A stretch of 46,713 nt of DNA from Anaerolineales bacterium (GCA_016935755.1 JAFGQI010000155.1:1-46713), one strand, 5' to 3'. Numbered from the stretch's first letter, positions 32,788 through 40,547 are shown. Translations and numbers: made by a program. The notes: a model not told the origin generated them from the sequence alone.

Positions 32788-33453
32788 ATGAACGATAAAC
32801 GTCACCAGGAGTTAATGGATGCCCGCTCTTTACTAAACGAGCTGTCTGCGTCTGTGCGAAGTTCCGATCTTAGCAACGAATTTCTGATTGGCGCTCGCCT
32901 GCGCGCTCTCCGCCGAGAACAAAATCAAAGCATCCGCGCCCTGGCGTCCAGATGCAGCATCAGTGCAAATACATTGAGCCTGATTGAAAATAACCGCACA
33001 TCTCCCAGTCTGCACACCCTCCAATTACTGGCAAACGGTTTGGGCGTCCCCCTGATTACGCTCTTTGAGGAAGATAAGCCTGAGTTTGCATTGGTCTACC
33101 AACAGAAGGGACAGCGCCCGGTGATGACCTTTGCCAATGGAACGCTGGAAAATCTAGGGGAAGGTCTACCACCCCTGGGAGCCGAACCCATACTGGTTAC
33201 TCTGGTTTCTAATAATAATGATGCTAACGATATCAGCCATGTTGGACGCGAGTTTATCTTCTGCCTGGAAGGGAAAGTCATCTGTACTATTGCCAACCAG
33301 GAATACACGCTCTCTCCGGGGGATAGCCTGCTCTTTGATGCTCGCGCCCCCCATCACTGGCTGAACGCCTATCCTGCTCCATCGAAGTTGCTGGTCCTGT
33401 TTTGTCCCATGGAAGCGCGCGACCAGCCTGCTGAGCGTCATCTGGGTGGTTAG
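32788..33453 (+). CDS. XRE-family regulator with C-terminal cupin domain (copy 3)
   Basis: The 221-residue regulator has its HTH at about residues 33-88 (LRREQNQSIRALASRCSISA) and a cupin at about 145-205 (REFIFCLEGKVICTIAN, LSPGDSLLFDARAPHHW). It is the third paralogue in the window and the most divergent of the three, with a longer N-terminal helix. It is 35 bp after the multiheme cytochrome and ends 260 bp before the microcompartment operon, so either may be its target. Confidence 0.86.
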   Translation: MNDKRHQELMDARSLLNELSASVRSSDLSNEFLIGARLRALRREQNQSIRALASRCSISANTLSLIENNRTSPSLHTLQLLANGLGVPLITLFEEDKPEFALVYQQKGQRPVMTFANGTLENLGEGLPPLGAEPILVTLVSNNNDANDISHVGREFIFCLEGKVICTIANQEYTLSPGDSLLFDARAPHHWLNAYPAPSKLLVLFCPMEARDQPAERHLGG

Positions 33454-33457
33454 CCAT

Positions 33458-33486
33458 ATCATGCACAGAGAGATCATGCACAGAGA
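33458..33486 (+). repeat. Tandem 15-bp repeat downstream of XRE copy 3
   Basis: ATCATGCACAGAGA at 33458-33471 is repeated exactly at 33473-33486 with one base between. It begins 5 bp after the third XRE-cupin gene stop. It could be a regulatory site or a slippage product; no further copies seen. Confidence 0.6.
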
Positions 33487-33577
33487 AATGGGTCATCCCG
33501 ATTTCAATCCCCCAACTATCCGCAGAATTCCCTGAAGGGATAGTAAACTCCAGCTTTGATTAGCGCCATCATCTCCT

Positions 33578-33657
33578 TGCCAGGGCATCCGCCCAGCTGC
33601 CTGGCACCACCGGACGCCAATGGGCAACTTGACAAAGATGATGGAAGGACTGATAAT
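33578..33657 (+). promoter_or_regulatory. Promoter and inverted repeat before the microcompartment operon
   Basis: TTGACA (33629-33634), 17-bp spacer and GATAAT (33652-33657) form a strong sigma70 promoter 57 bp before the RpiB-like ATG. Upstream, TGCCAGG (33578-33584) and CCTGGCA (33600-33606) form a 7-bp inverted repeat with a 15-bp spacer, a plausible activator or repressor site. Nothing else stands out in 33487-33577. Confidence 0.7.
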
Positions 33658-33713
33658 TAGCTGCAGGCATTTCCAGAACGCATCTGACAAGTCAACCTTT
33701 TAAGGGACCCAGG

Positions 33714-34337
33714 ATGAGTGCTGTATCCGATGATGAAATTGGAACGATTGTGCATCGAGTGGTCGCCCAGCTGATGGGGCTGCCACCACAAGAGAGCACT
33801 CATCAAACGGCACCTGAGTCAGGAGGGCAAACCACTCAGCTTGAACCCGCAGCGGCCGCCCAACAAGTGGTCGCCATAGGCGCTGACCATGGCGGGTATG
33901 AGCTGAAAGAAATCCTCAAACAGGATGTGGCTGCTTTGGGCTATGAGGTGATGGATGTGGGCACACATAGCAAAGAGCCAGTGGATTACCCTGACCTGGC
34001 GCATGAGGTGGCGCGGGCAGTCGGCGCTGGCAGAGCCTGGCGGGGGATCATGATTGATGGGGCTGGGATCGGCAGTTGCATTGTGGCGAATAAGGTCCCA
34101 GGGGTACGCGCTGGCCTGGCTTATGATTACGCTTCGGCAGTCAACAGCCGCGAGCACAACGATACCAATGTGCTGACCCTGGGCGCCGGGCTGATTGGCG
34201 TGAACCTTGCGAAACAAATCGTGACGGTATGGCTGGCAACCCCATTTGGGGGTGGACGCCACGAGCGCAGGGTAAATAAAATTCTGATCGTCGAAAAGCT
34301 TTACACCAAATGGGTCCATCTCATCAATCGAGATTGA
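33714..34337 (+). CDS. rpiB: RpiB-like sugar-phosphate isomerase with N-terminal encapsulation-type extension
   Basis: The 207-residue protein has a normal RpiB/LacAB domain (residues 52-200: [50 protein letters not shown]). The motif that carries the catalytic Cys in E. coli RpiB (CGTGIG) reads DGAGIGSC, so the position is Asp and a Cys lies further along. The N-terminal 50 residues are an extension with an amphipathic helix ([17 protein letters not shown]) then a linker, typical of cargo encapsulation peptides. It would convert ribose-5-P and ribulose-5-P (or a related pair) in the shell. It is the first gene of the operon. Confidence 0.85.
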   Translation: MSAVSDDEIGTIVHRVVAQLMGLPPQESTHQTAPESGGQTTQLEPAAAAQQVVAIGADHGGYELKEILKQDVAALGYEVMDVGTHSKEPVDYPDLAHEVARAVGAGRAWRGIMIDGAGIGSCIVANKVPGVRAGLAYDYASAVNSREHNDTNVLTLGAGLIGVNLAKQIVTVWLATPFGGGRHERRVNKILIVEKLYTKWVHLINRD

Positions 34338-34356
34338 CATAGATAGAGAAGGATCA

Positions 34357-35274
34357 ATGAATCTGGATACAAAGGCTGTTGAACAACTTGTCGAGATTAT
34401 TACCCGCGAAGTATTGATTGCCATGGCTGAACAACAGCAGCAGACAGCAGCGCCCGAGGGCCTGTATTGCGAGGCCATTTGCGCCGATGAACTGTGCGTC
34501 CGCACTTGCTTCGATCAGGCTGGGAAGGTGGTGGAGGCTGGAGCAGAGAGGCTTTCATCCTCCATTGGCATGATTCCAGAGGATGCCAACCTGGCAGCGA
34601 TGATTGATCATACCCTGCTCAAACCTGACGCAACCCCAGAGCAGATTGCCCAGCTTTGCTTTGAAGCGCGTAAGTACCATTTCGCTTCGGTGTGCGTTAA
34701 TCCTGCCTGGGTAAGGCTCTGCGCCCAACTCCTCGAAGGCTCTGCGGTCAAAGTCTGCACGGTGATCGGCTTTCCCCTGGGCGCCACCGCAAGCGAGGTA
34801 AAGGCCTTTGAGGCGGGAAATGCTATCGATCAGGGCGCGACCGAGATTGATATGGTCATCAATATCGGCGCGCTGAAGGCCCGCGAACTCGAATTCGTGG
34901 CTCAGGACATCCGCAGTGTGGTAAACGTTGCTCATCCCCGCAATGTGATCGTCAAGGTCATTTTAGAAACTGTGCTGCTAACCGATGAGGAGAAAACAAT
35001 CGCCTGCCTGCTTTCAAAAGAGGCCGGAGCGGATTTTGTTAAAACTTCCACCGGCTTTGCGGGGGGAGGCGCTACGGTGCATGATGTGGCGCTGATGCGC
35101 CGGGTGGTGGGGCCAGAAGTTGGGGTAAAGGCTTCAGGCGGTGTACGTACGTATGAAGATGCTGAGAGCATGATCAAAGCCGGAGCCACCCGCATTGGAG
35201 CCAGCGCCGGCGTCAAGATCCTGCAAGGCCCCAGCGGGAGCAAACCGGCTGACGCCAGCGGGAAGAGTTATTGA
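34357..35274 (+). CDS. deoC: Deoxyribose-phosphate aldolase with N-terminal encapsulation peptide and Cys-rich insert
   Basis: The 305-residue protein has a class I DERA barrel (residues 70-295) with the Schiff-base Lys in VKTSTGF, the second Lys in VKASGGVRT and the Asp in EIDMVINIG. It splits 2-deoxyribose-5-phosphate into acetaldehyde and glyceraldehyde-3-phosphate. The N-terminal 70 residues are extra: an amphipathic helix ([19 protein letters not shown], encapsulation-type), then four cysteines at 38, 42, 47 and 51 ([14 protein letters not shown]). AAGGA precedes the ATG. The acetaldehyde would be used by the acylating dehydrogenase of the same operon. Confidence 0.92.
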   Translation: MNLDTKAVEQLVEIITREVLIAMAEQQQQTAAPEGLYCEAICADELCVRTCFDQAGKVVEAGAERLSSSIGMIPEDANLAAMIDHTLLKPDATPEQIAQLCFEARKYHFASVCVNPAWVRLCAQLLEGSAVKVCTVIGFPLGATASEVKAFEAGNAIDQGATEIDMVINIGALKARELEFVAQDIRSVVNVAHPRNVIVKVILETVLLTDEEKTIACLLSKEAGADFVKTSTGFAGGGATVHDVALMRRVVGPEVGVKASGGVRTYEDAESMIKAGATRIGASAGVKILQGPSGSKPADASGKSY

Positions 35275-35290
35275 TCTCAGGAGAGGCCCC

Positions 35291-35584
35291 ATGTTGATCG
35301 CCAGAGTAATTGGAACCACGGTATCTACCATCAAAGACCCCAAATTAACCGGGCAAAAATTGCTCATCCTTCGCCAAACCGATGAGCATGGCGAAGCATT
35401 TGGCAAACCCTATGTGGCGATAGACACGGTAGATGCCGGTGTGGGTGATCTGGTTTTGACTGCCGCTGGTTCTTCCGCCCGGCAGACCGCAACCACAAAA
35501 GATACCCCGGTGGATGCCGTGATCATGTCCATCATCGATTCGCTGGAGGTTGACGGCGAGGTCGTATTTAGGAAATCAAGATAA
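35291..35584 (+). CDS. EutN/CcmL-type shell vertex protein (copy 1)
   Basis: The 97-residue protein has the BMC-P fold: MLIARVIGTTVSTIKDPKL at the start, a KLLILRQ strand, VAIDTVDAGVGDLVLT and VDAVIMSIIDSLEV. Such pentamers close the twelve vertices of the microcompartment shell. AGGAGAG lies before ATG 35291. Two other copies (39345, 39675) follow in the operon, which fits shells with several vertex paralogues. Confidence 0.93.
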   Translation: MLIARVIGTTVSTIKDPKLTGQKLLILRQTDEHGEAFGKPYVAIDTVDAGVGDLVLTAAGSSARQTATTKDTPVDAVIMSIIDSLEVDGEVVFRKSR

Positions 35585-35591
35585 TCCGATC

Positions 35592-37055
35592 ATGGCGCTG
35601 GACAAAGACCTTTCTTCGATACAAGAAGCACGCGATCTGGCTCAAAAAGCATATGATGCCTGGAAAAGCTGGAGCCACGCCTCGCAGGCTGAAGTCGACC
35701 GGATTTGCGCGGCGATGGCCGAAGCTGGTTATCAGGCAGCGGAACGCGTGGGGCGTCTGGCGCAGGAAGAAACCAGCTTTGGGGTCGCAGCCCACAAGAG
35801 GATAAAGAACGAGTTTGCCTCTCGGACTGTATGGCAGAGCATTCGCGATTTGAAAACAGTGGGGGTGATCCGGCATGACCCCGATCGCCGTCTATACGAG
35901 ATTGCCTGGCCCTTAGGCGTGGTGGTTGCTCTGATTCCGTCCACAAACCCCACGTCCACGGCTTACTTCAAGGCGCTCATTGCCGTAAAGACGCGCAACG
36001 CGATCATCTTTGCCCCCCACCCCTCAGCCGCGCGCTGTACTTATGAGGCGGTCCAGGCAATGGCAATGGCAGCAGAAAATGCTGGAGCGCCCAGAGGCCT
36101 GATCAGCTGCATGCAGCAGATTTCTCTGCAGGGCACGCAGGAGCTGATGACCCACCGGCTGACAGCGCTCATCCTGGCGACCGGGGGATCTCCAATGGTG
36201 CGCGCTGCCCACTCCACCGGGAAGCCAGCGTATGGGGTTGGGCCTGGGAATGTGCCGGTCTACGTGGATCGCAGCGCGGATCTCGAAAAGGCAGCTCGCT
36301 ACATTGTGGCCTCCAAAGCGTTTGATTATTCCACCATCTGCGCCACTGAACAAGCTGTGGTTGCTGACCGGCCTATTGCCCGCCGACTGGCCGATCTGAT
36401 GCGCCAGCAAGGCGCCTACTTTACCAGCGAGCAAGAGACCGAATCCTTGCGCCGCCTGGTCTTCCACGCCGATGGCAGCATCAACACTGCGCTGGTGGCA
36501 AAGTCTGCGCCTTACGTCGCCGCGTATGCTAATTTCCAGGTGCCAGCAGATACACGCATCCTGGTGACGCCTCTCACCAAAGCGGGGAAACAGGAACCCC
36601 TATCATTTGAGAAATTGACGACTGTTTTGGCCTGGTACGAGACGGATGGTTGGGAGCAGGGGTGCGAGACTTCGTTAGCCCTGATTGATACTGGAGGCCG
36701 CGGCCACACCCAAATCATCTACGCCAACGATGATCGAGTTATCATGGCTTTTGGCCTGGAAAAGCCCGTCTTCCGCATCCTGGTCAATACGATGGGCTCT
36801 CTGGGGGCAATCGGACTGACGACCGGCCTGATGCCATCGCTGACTCTCGGGTCAGGTGGAGTAGGAGGCTCGATCACCGGCGATAATGTGACCGCCTATC
36901 ACCTGATCAATATCAAACGACTGGCGTACGAAATGTCCACACCCCCGCTGGAAGCTCTAACCGCGGGCCCATCCTTACCCGGACCATCGCCCACTGAAAT
37001 TGAACGGGTGGTCCGGCAGGTTATAAGTGATATTTTAGGAAGCAAAACTAACTGA
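35592..37055 (+). CDS. CoA-acylating aldehyde dehydrogenase with C-terminal encapsulation peptide
   Basis: The 487-residue ALDH-superfamily protein is of the PduP/EutE group: N-terminal helices, nucleotide-binding WPLGVVVALIPSTNPTSTAY, and the catalytic cysteine at residue 250 (FDYSTICATEQAVV). It converts acetaldehyde with CoA and NAD+ to acetyl-CoA and NADH. The C-terminus after a Pro/Ser linker is PSPTEIERVVRQVISDILG, a typical amphipathic encapsulation helix; in PduP and EutE it is usually N-terminal. ATG 35592 is chosen as the first Met after the vertex gene; an upstream frame overlaps it. Confidence 0.92.
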   Translation: MALDKDLSSIQEARDLAQKAYDAWKSWSHASQAEVDRICAAMAEAGYQAAERVGRLAQEETSFGVAAHKRIKNEFASRTVWQSIRDLKTVGVIRHDPDRRLYEIAWPLGVVVALIPSTNPTSTAYFKALIAVKTRNAIIFAPHPSAARCTYEAVQAMAMAAENAGAPRGLISCMQQISLQGTQELMTHRLTALILATGGSPMVRAAHSTGKPAYGVGPGNVPVYVDRSADLEKAARYIVASKAFDYSTICATEQAVVADRPIARRLADLMRQQGAYFTSEQETESLRRLVFHADGSINTALVAKSAPYVAAYANFQVPADTRILVTPLTKAGKQEPLSFEKLTTVLAWYETDGWEQGCETSLALIDTGGRGHTQIIYANDDRVIMAFGLEKPVFRILVNTMGSLGAIGLTTGLMPSLTLGSGGVGGSITGDNVTAYHLINIKRLAYEMSTPPLEALTAGPSLPGPSPTEIERVVRQVISDILGSKTN

Positions 37056-37090
37056 TGCATAGATCCTGAAGGGAAAAAGGAAGGAACAAA

Positions 37091-37420
37091 ATGGCTCTGG
37101 ATACTTCTCTAATTGCTCTAGGAATGGTGGAAACTCACGGTCTGGTTGGCGCAATTGAAGCAGCGGATGCAATGGTAAAGGCTGCCAATGTGGTGCTGAT
37201 TGGCTCGGAGTATGTGGGCGGCGGTTACGTCACTGTCATGGTGCGCGGAGATGTCGGTGCAGTTAAGGCCGCCACGGACGCTGGCGCCGCGGCTGCCAAG
37301 CGGGTGAGCGAGGTTGTTTCGGTGCATGTGATCCCACGCCCTCATTCTGACGTTGAAATGATCCTGCCACAAAATACCAAAGGCAGTTTCGGCGGGAGAT
37401 CCGCAAAAGACTCTAAGTAG
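37091..37420 (+). CDS. BMC-H hexameric shell protein
   Basis: The 109-residue protein is a single Pf00936 domain: [71 protein letters not shown]. Hexamers tile the facets of microcompartment shells. The C-terminal extension ([18 protein letters not shown]) is short. It is the only BMC-H gene in this operon and has a strong AAGGAAGG ribosome site, which fits its being the main shell component. Confidence 0.95.
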   Translation: MALDTSLIALGMVETHGLVGAIEAADAMVKAANVVLIGSEYVGGGYVTVMVRGDVGAVKAATDAGAAAAKRVSEVVSVHVIPRPHSDVEMILPQNTKGSFGGRSAKDSK

Positions 37421-37425
37421 CCTTA

Positions 37426-38289
37426 ATGGACTCTCTTGCAACTGCCCAGCGCGACCTTGCCCAGTACCTCACCCAGGCCGAAGCGGTGATCTTGCCCCGC
37501 CGGTTATCTGAGAAAGCAGAACTGGCGCCTCTGGCGCCAGAGATAAAGCTAAGGGTAGGGGTCGATTTAGGTACTACTTACATGGTGTTGGTAGTCACCG
37601 ATGAATCAGGCGCGCCTCTGGCAGGCGAATGGCAGTTTGCTGAGGTGGCCCGCGACGGGTTGGTGGTGGATTTTGTGGGCGCGGTTGATTTGCTGCGCGG
37701 CATGAAGCAGCGGGTTGAACAGCGCATTGGCCGTGCGCTGACGCACGCCGCCAGCGGCTACCCCGCTGGTGTGCCCAGCGTGGAGGTGCGAGCCACTGCC
37801 CATGTTGTTGAGGCCGCGGGGATGGAATGTTCGGGTCTGATTGACGAACCAAGCGCGGCGAACAACGTTTTGATGCTGCGTGAGGGAGCAGTCGTGGATG
37901 TGGGCGGCGGCACCACCGGGATCGCAGTTTTAGAAGATAATGATGTGATTTATGTGGCTGATGAGCCCACCGGAGGCACCCATTTCACTCTGGTGATCGC
38001 CGGCTCGCTTGGCATCAGCTTTGAGGAAGCCGAAGCACTTAAGACGACCCCTGATGAGCAGCCCCGCTTGCTGCCCCTGGTGCGACCGGTGATGGAAAAA
38101 GTGGCCAGCATCACCGAACGGCACATCCGCGGCAGAGGCGTAAACCACATTACCATGGTTGGAGGCAGTTCGGCTTTCCTAGGAATGGCGGATGTTGTGC
38201 AAAACTATATTGGGGTTCCAACCCAGGTGGTGAGCCACCCGGTGTTTGTCACCCCGCTGGGGTTGGCCCTGCACGATCCACCTCAGTAA
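37426..38289 (+). CDS. eutJ: EutJ-type actin/Hsp70-like protein
   Basis: The 287-residue ASKHA ATPase has phosphate-1 VGVDLGTTYMVLVV, phosphate-2 VVDVGGGTTGIAVLE and adenosine-type VGGSSAFLG motifs. EutJ-like proteins accompany ethanolamine, propanediol and other microcompartments and are thought to act as chaperones or reactivating factors. No B12-dependent enzyme is in this operon, so a reactivase role is less likely here; assembly chaperone is my inference. Starts 5 bp after the BMC-H stop without a clear ribosome site (coupled). Confidence 0.87.
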   Translation: MDSLATAQRDLAQYLTQAEAVILPRRLSEKAELAPLAPEIKLRVGVDLGTTYMVLVVTDESGAPLAGEWQFAEVARDGLVVDFVGAVDLLRGMKQRVEQRIGRALTHAASGYPAGVPSVEVRATAHVVEAAGMECSGLIDEPSAANNVLMLREGAVVDVGGGTTGIAVLEDNDVIYVADEPTGGTHFTLVIAGSLGISFEEAEALKTTPDEQPRLLPLVRPVMEKVASITERHIRGRGVNHITMVGGSSAFLGMADVVQNYIGVPTQVVSHPVFVTPLGLALHDPPQ

Positions 38290-38311
38290 CCTTGGATGAA
38301 CGGAGATATTT

Positions 38312-38941
38312 ATGAGCGAGGTTTTTTCATTACGCTGCTACTGCTACCTGGATAGAATGCAGCCCCAATATGCCGCCTTTGTAGGCACTGTGACCCAGGG
38401 CGATCTGCCCACCGAGGGAATGGCGGCGCTGTATGTGGAAATGTCCCCGGGGAACGAGGTCTTTCGGGTGGTGGATATCGCTGTGAAGGCCACCGAAGCC
38501 CGGCCAGGCGCGCAGATCGTTGAACGCGAGTTCGGCATGTTTGAGGTGCATTCGCTCAGCCAGGCAGCTGTGCTGGAGGCTGGCGATGTCGTGCTCAAAC
38601 GGCTCGACCTGCGGGTGGAAGACCGCATCCGTCCTCAGGTGGTTTCCACTCAGGTCATCACGCGCGTTGACCCTTATCAAGCCCAACTGCTGAACCGCTT
38701 TCGCCGGGGCAGTATGCTTGTGCCTGGCGAAACCCTGCTGGTGTTGGAGTGTGCGCCAGCGGCCTATATCAACTATGCTTGCAATGAAGCAGAAAAGAAA
38801 GCCAGCATTAAGATTGTGCATGTCTCTTCGGTGGGCCGCTTTGGCCGTATGTGGCTGAGCGGATCAGAAGCCGAAATCTTGACTGCACGCGATGCCGCCA
38901 CCCGGGCATTGGAAAGCCTGAGCGGTGTAGAGGGCGCTTGA
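38312..38941 (+). CDS. BMC-T tandem-domain trimeric shell protein
   Basis: The 209-residue protein resembles the double-domain BMC-T shell proteins that form stacked trimers (H. ochraceum T2/T3-like, from recall): LRCYCYLDRMQPQYAAFVGT opening, VYVEMSPGNEVFRVVDIAVKA-like first domain and LVPGETLLVLECAPAAYINY plus SVGRFGRMWLSGSEAEI in the second. These trimers have large gated pores thought to pass cofactors or larger metabolites. GGAGAT precedes the ATG. Confidence 0.85.
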   Translation: MSEVFSLRCYCYLDRMQPQYAAFVGTVTQGDLPTEGMAALYVEMSPGNEVFRVVDIAVKATEARPGAQIVEREFGMFEVHSLSQAAVLEAGDVVLKRLDLRVEDRIRPQVVSTQVITRVDPYQAQLLNRFRRGSMLVPGETLLVLECAPAAYINYACNEAEKKASIKIVHVSSVGRFGRMWLSGSEAEILTARDAATRALESLSGVEGA

Positions 38942-38970
38942 GTTCTGTTGGAATTTCCAGGGAGAGAACT

Positions 38971-39339
38971 ATGCCCAAGGTTATTTATACTGAAATTGAT
39001 ATTGTAGACATGGTGAAGCGCGGCGCCCTGTCGTTAGAAATCAACGAGGACGTGATGCTGACAGACCTGGCTTACGAAAAGGCCAACCGCCTGGGGTTGA
39101 AACTGGTCAGTAATAAACCAGAGAACCCGCCGGCAGCCCCGGTTCGTCCCTATATTGCCCAACAGACGACCCAAAAGCAAATGGAAGCCACTCCAGGCGC
39201 TGAGGCCCCGCGTCCTGCTGCAGACGATCTTACCCAGCGCATCCGCAGCGCAGTGGCGGCCCGCATGGGGAACCAGGTTGACCCGGCGCTACTAGATGTA
39301 ATCATCCAGCGTGTGCTCGCCAGCACGGGAGCCAAGTAA
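38971..39339 (+). CDS. Small microcompartment-associated protein with encapsulation-type C-terminus
   Basis: The 122-residue protein starts MPKVIYTEIDIVDMVKRGAL and has the DVMLTDLAYEKANRLGLKLV motif, which resembles the N-terminal module of several microcompartment-linked proteins (EutQ/EutT/PduO-adjacent types). A Pro/Gln-rich linker leads to an amphipathic C-terminal helix pair (DDLTQRIRSAVAARMG, DPALLDVIIQRVLAST), typical of cargo peptides. No catalytic motif is visible, so it may be a linker or scaffold that attaches to the shell. GGGAGAGA precedes ATG 38971; a longer frame exists but lies inside the BMC-T gene. Confidence 0.7.
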   Translation: MPKVIYTEIDIVDMVKRGALSLEINEDVMLTDLAYEKANRLGLKLVSNKPENPPAAPVRPYIAQQTTQKQMEATPGAEAPRPAADDLTQRIRSAVAARMGNQVDPALLDVIIQRVLASTGAK

Positions 39340-39344
39340 CCAAG

Positions 39345-39665
39345 ATGTTATTTGGCAGGGTGCGCGGCACAGCGGTTTGTACGCTCAAATATACCGGCAC
39401 AGAGGGCTTGAAACTGCTGATTGTCCAGCCGTTGAATAAAAAACTGGAGCCGGTGGGAGCGCTGCAGGTGGCTGCTGATGTGGTGGATGCGGGCATTGGC
39501 GACCTGTGCATGATGGTGCGCTCGCGGGAGGCCGCGTTGGCGATGCCGCAGATCAAATTTGTGCCGATCGACCTGGCTATTGTGGGCATCGTGGACGAAC
39601 TGGAAGTTGTGGCTGAAGATGCTTTCGACTTCACCATGCAGCCCGGCTGGAACCCGTTCACGTAA
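39345..39665 (+). CDS. EutN/CcmL-type shell vertex protein (copy 2)
   Basis: The 106-residue BMC-P protein has LFGRVRGTAVCTLKYTGTEG, KLLIVQPLNKKLEPVG, VVDAGIGDLCMMVRSREAAL and LAIVGIVDELEVV. It is more diverged from copy 1 at the C-terminus. It begins 5 bp after the preceding stop without a ribosome site. Vertex pentamers of different paralogues could have different roles or make mixed shells. Confidence 0.9.
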   Translation: MLFGRVRGTAVCTLKYTGTEGLKLLIVQPLNKKLEPVGALQVAADVVDAGIGDLCMMVRSREAALAMPQIKFVPIDLAIVGIVDELEVVAEDAFDFTMQPGWNPFT

Positions 39666-39674
39666 GAGACAGCC

Positions 39675-39947
39675 ATGATTTTGGGAAAAGTCCTAGGTAC
39701 TGTGGTGACCACCATCAGCCATCGGGATTTCAAGAACCGGCGGCTGCTGGTCGTTCAGCCCCTGTGCTTACCCGGTGAAGCCCCTGCCGATGATTTTATT
39801 GCCCTGGATAACACCCAGGCAGGAATTGGGGACACGGTGCTGGTGAACCGGGAAGGCAACGGCAACCGCCAGGCGCTGAATAACCCCGATGGCTGCGTGA
39901 TTTCATTAATCGTGGGGATTGTTGACTCGGTATATCTTGAAAATTAG
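39675..39947 (+). CDS. EutN/CcmL-type shell vertex protein (copy 3)
   Basis: The 90-residue BMC-P protein has MILGKVLGTVVTTISHRDFK, RLLVVQPLCLPGEAPADD, ALDNTQAGIGDTVLVNREGN and ISLIVGIVDSVYLEN. It is the shortest and most canonical of the three vertex proteins. It is separated from copy 2 by 9 bp, so the two are co-translated. Confidence 0.93.
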   Translation: MILGKVLGTVVTTISHRDFKNRRLLVVQPLCLPGEAPADDFIALDNTQAGIGDTVLVNREGNGNRQALNNPDGCVISLIVGIVDSVYLEN

Positions 39948-39965
39948 CGTTTTATGGAGGCAGGG

Positions 39966-40226
39966 ATGAAGGAACCGGTAGGCGCAAAAAACGTGGCTTC
40001 TGCAAGCATTAGCCTGGGGAACGAGGTGGGAAAGATTGAAAGGCTCACGATCAGCAAATCCGGGCAAGAACAAATCCGTTTTTCGATCTGGAGCCAGGGG
40101 AAAATGCTGCGCCGCCCCCTCACCCTCACGGAGGAAGAACTGGTTGCCTTACTGCAAGCCGCAATCCAGGAAGGTATTCTGTCTCGAGATTTTATCGGTT
40201 CGCTTTCATCGATCATAGAAATTTAG
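39966..40226 (+). CDS. Small unknown protein at the end of the microcompartment operon
   Basis: An 86-residue protein (start ATG 39966 after TGGAGGCAGG; an ATG at 39954 is less likely). It has a beta-rich N-terminal half (KIERLTISKSGQEQIRFSIW) and a charged helical C-terminus (TEEELVALLQAAIQEGIL). I do not recognise the family. Co-transcription with the shell genes is likely from the 18-bp gap. Confidence 0.6.
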   Translation: MKEPVGAKNVASASISLGNEVGKIERLTISKSGQEQIRFSIWSQGKMLRRPLTLTEEELVALLQAAIQEGILSRDFIGSLSSIIEI

Positions 40227-40314
40227 CCCGGCTCGCTCAGGTGGCGCTTCAATGAGTATAATGCCCTACAATCTGCATCAAATTTGTCACACCCGCCATA
40301 TCTAGCCCACTTAA

Positions 40315-40340
40315 ACCAAAAACCCCCACAGGTGGGGGTA
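40315..40340 (-). terminator. Rho-independent terminator after tRNA-Val
   Basis: Read on the minus strand, ACCCCCAC and GTGGGGGT form an 8-bp GC-rich stem followed by a TTTTTGG run directly downstream of the tRNA CCA end. It could also stop transcripts of the microcompartment operon arriving from the other strand. Confidence 0.8.
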
Positions 40341-40343
40341 AAA

Positions 40344-40420
<77 letters not shown>

Positions 40421-40445
40421 AACACAGGCTCTTCAGGCAAGCCCT

Positions 40446-40474
40446 GTTATAGTGCCTTTTGGCGTTTTTGTCAA
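40446..40474 (-). promoter_or_regulatory. Promoter for tRNA-Val
   Basis: On the minus strand TTGACA (40474-40469), 17-bp spacer and TATAAC (40451-40446) form a near-consensus promoter about 25 bp upstream of the tRNA 5' end. Confidence 0.85.
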
Positions 40475-40518
40475 TGGCAGAAAATTGTTGCCTTAAATCG
40501 ATATTTATACATTTTATA

Positions 40519-40547
40519 TTGCACTCACCCCCAAAATGTGATAAAAT
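40519..40547 (+). promoter_or_regulatory. Promoter for the RpiR-family gene
   Basis: TTGCAC (40519-40524), 17-bp spacer and TAAAAT (40542-40547), 94 bp before the RpiR start. The 40427-40640 region otherwise holds the tRNA promoter and AT-rich sequence only. Confidence 0.6.
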
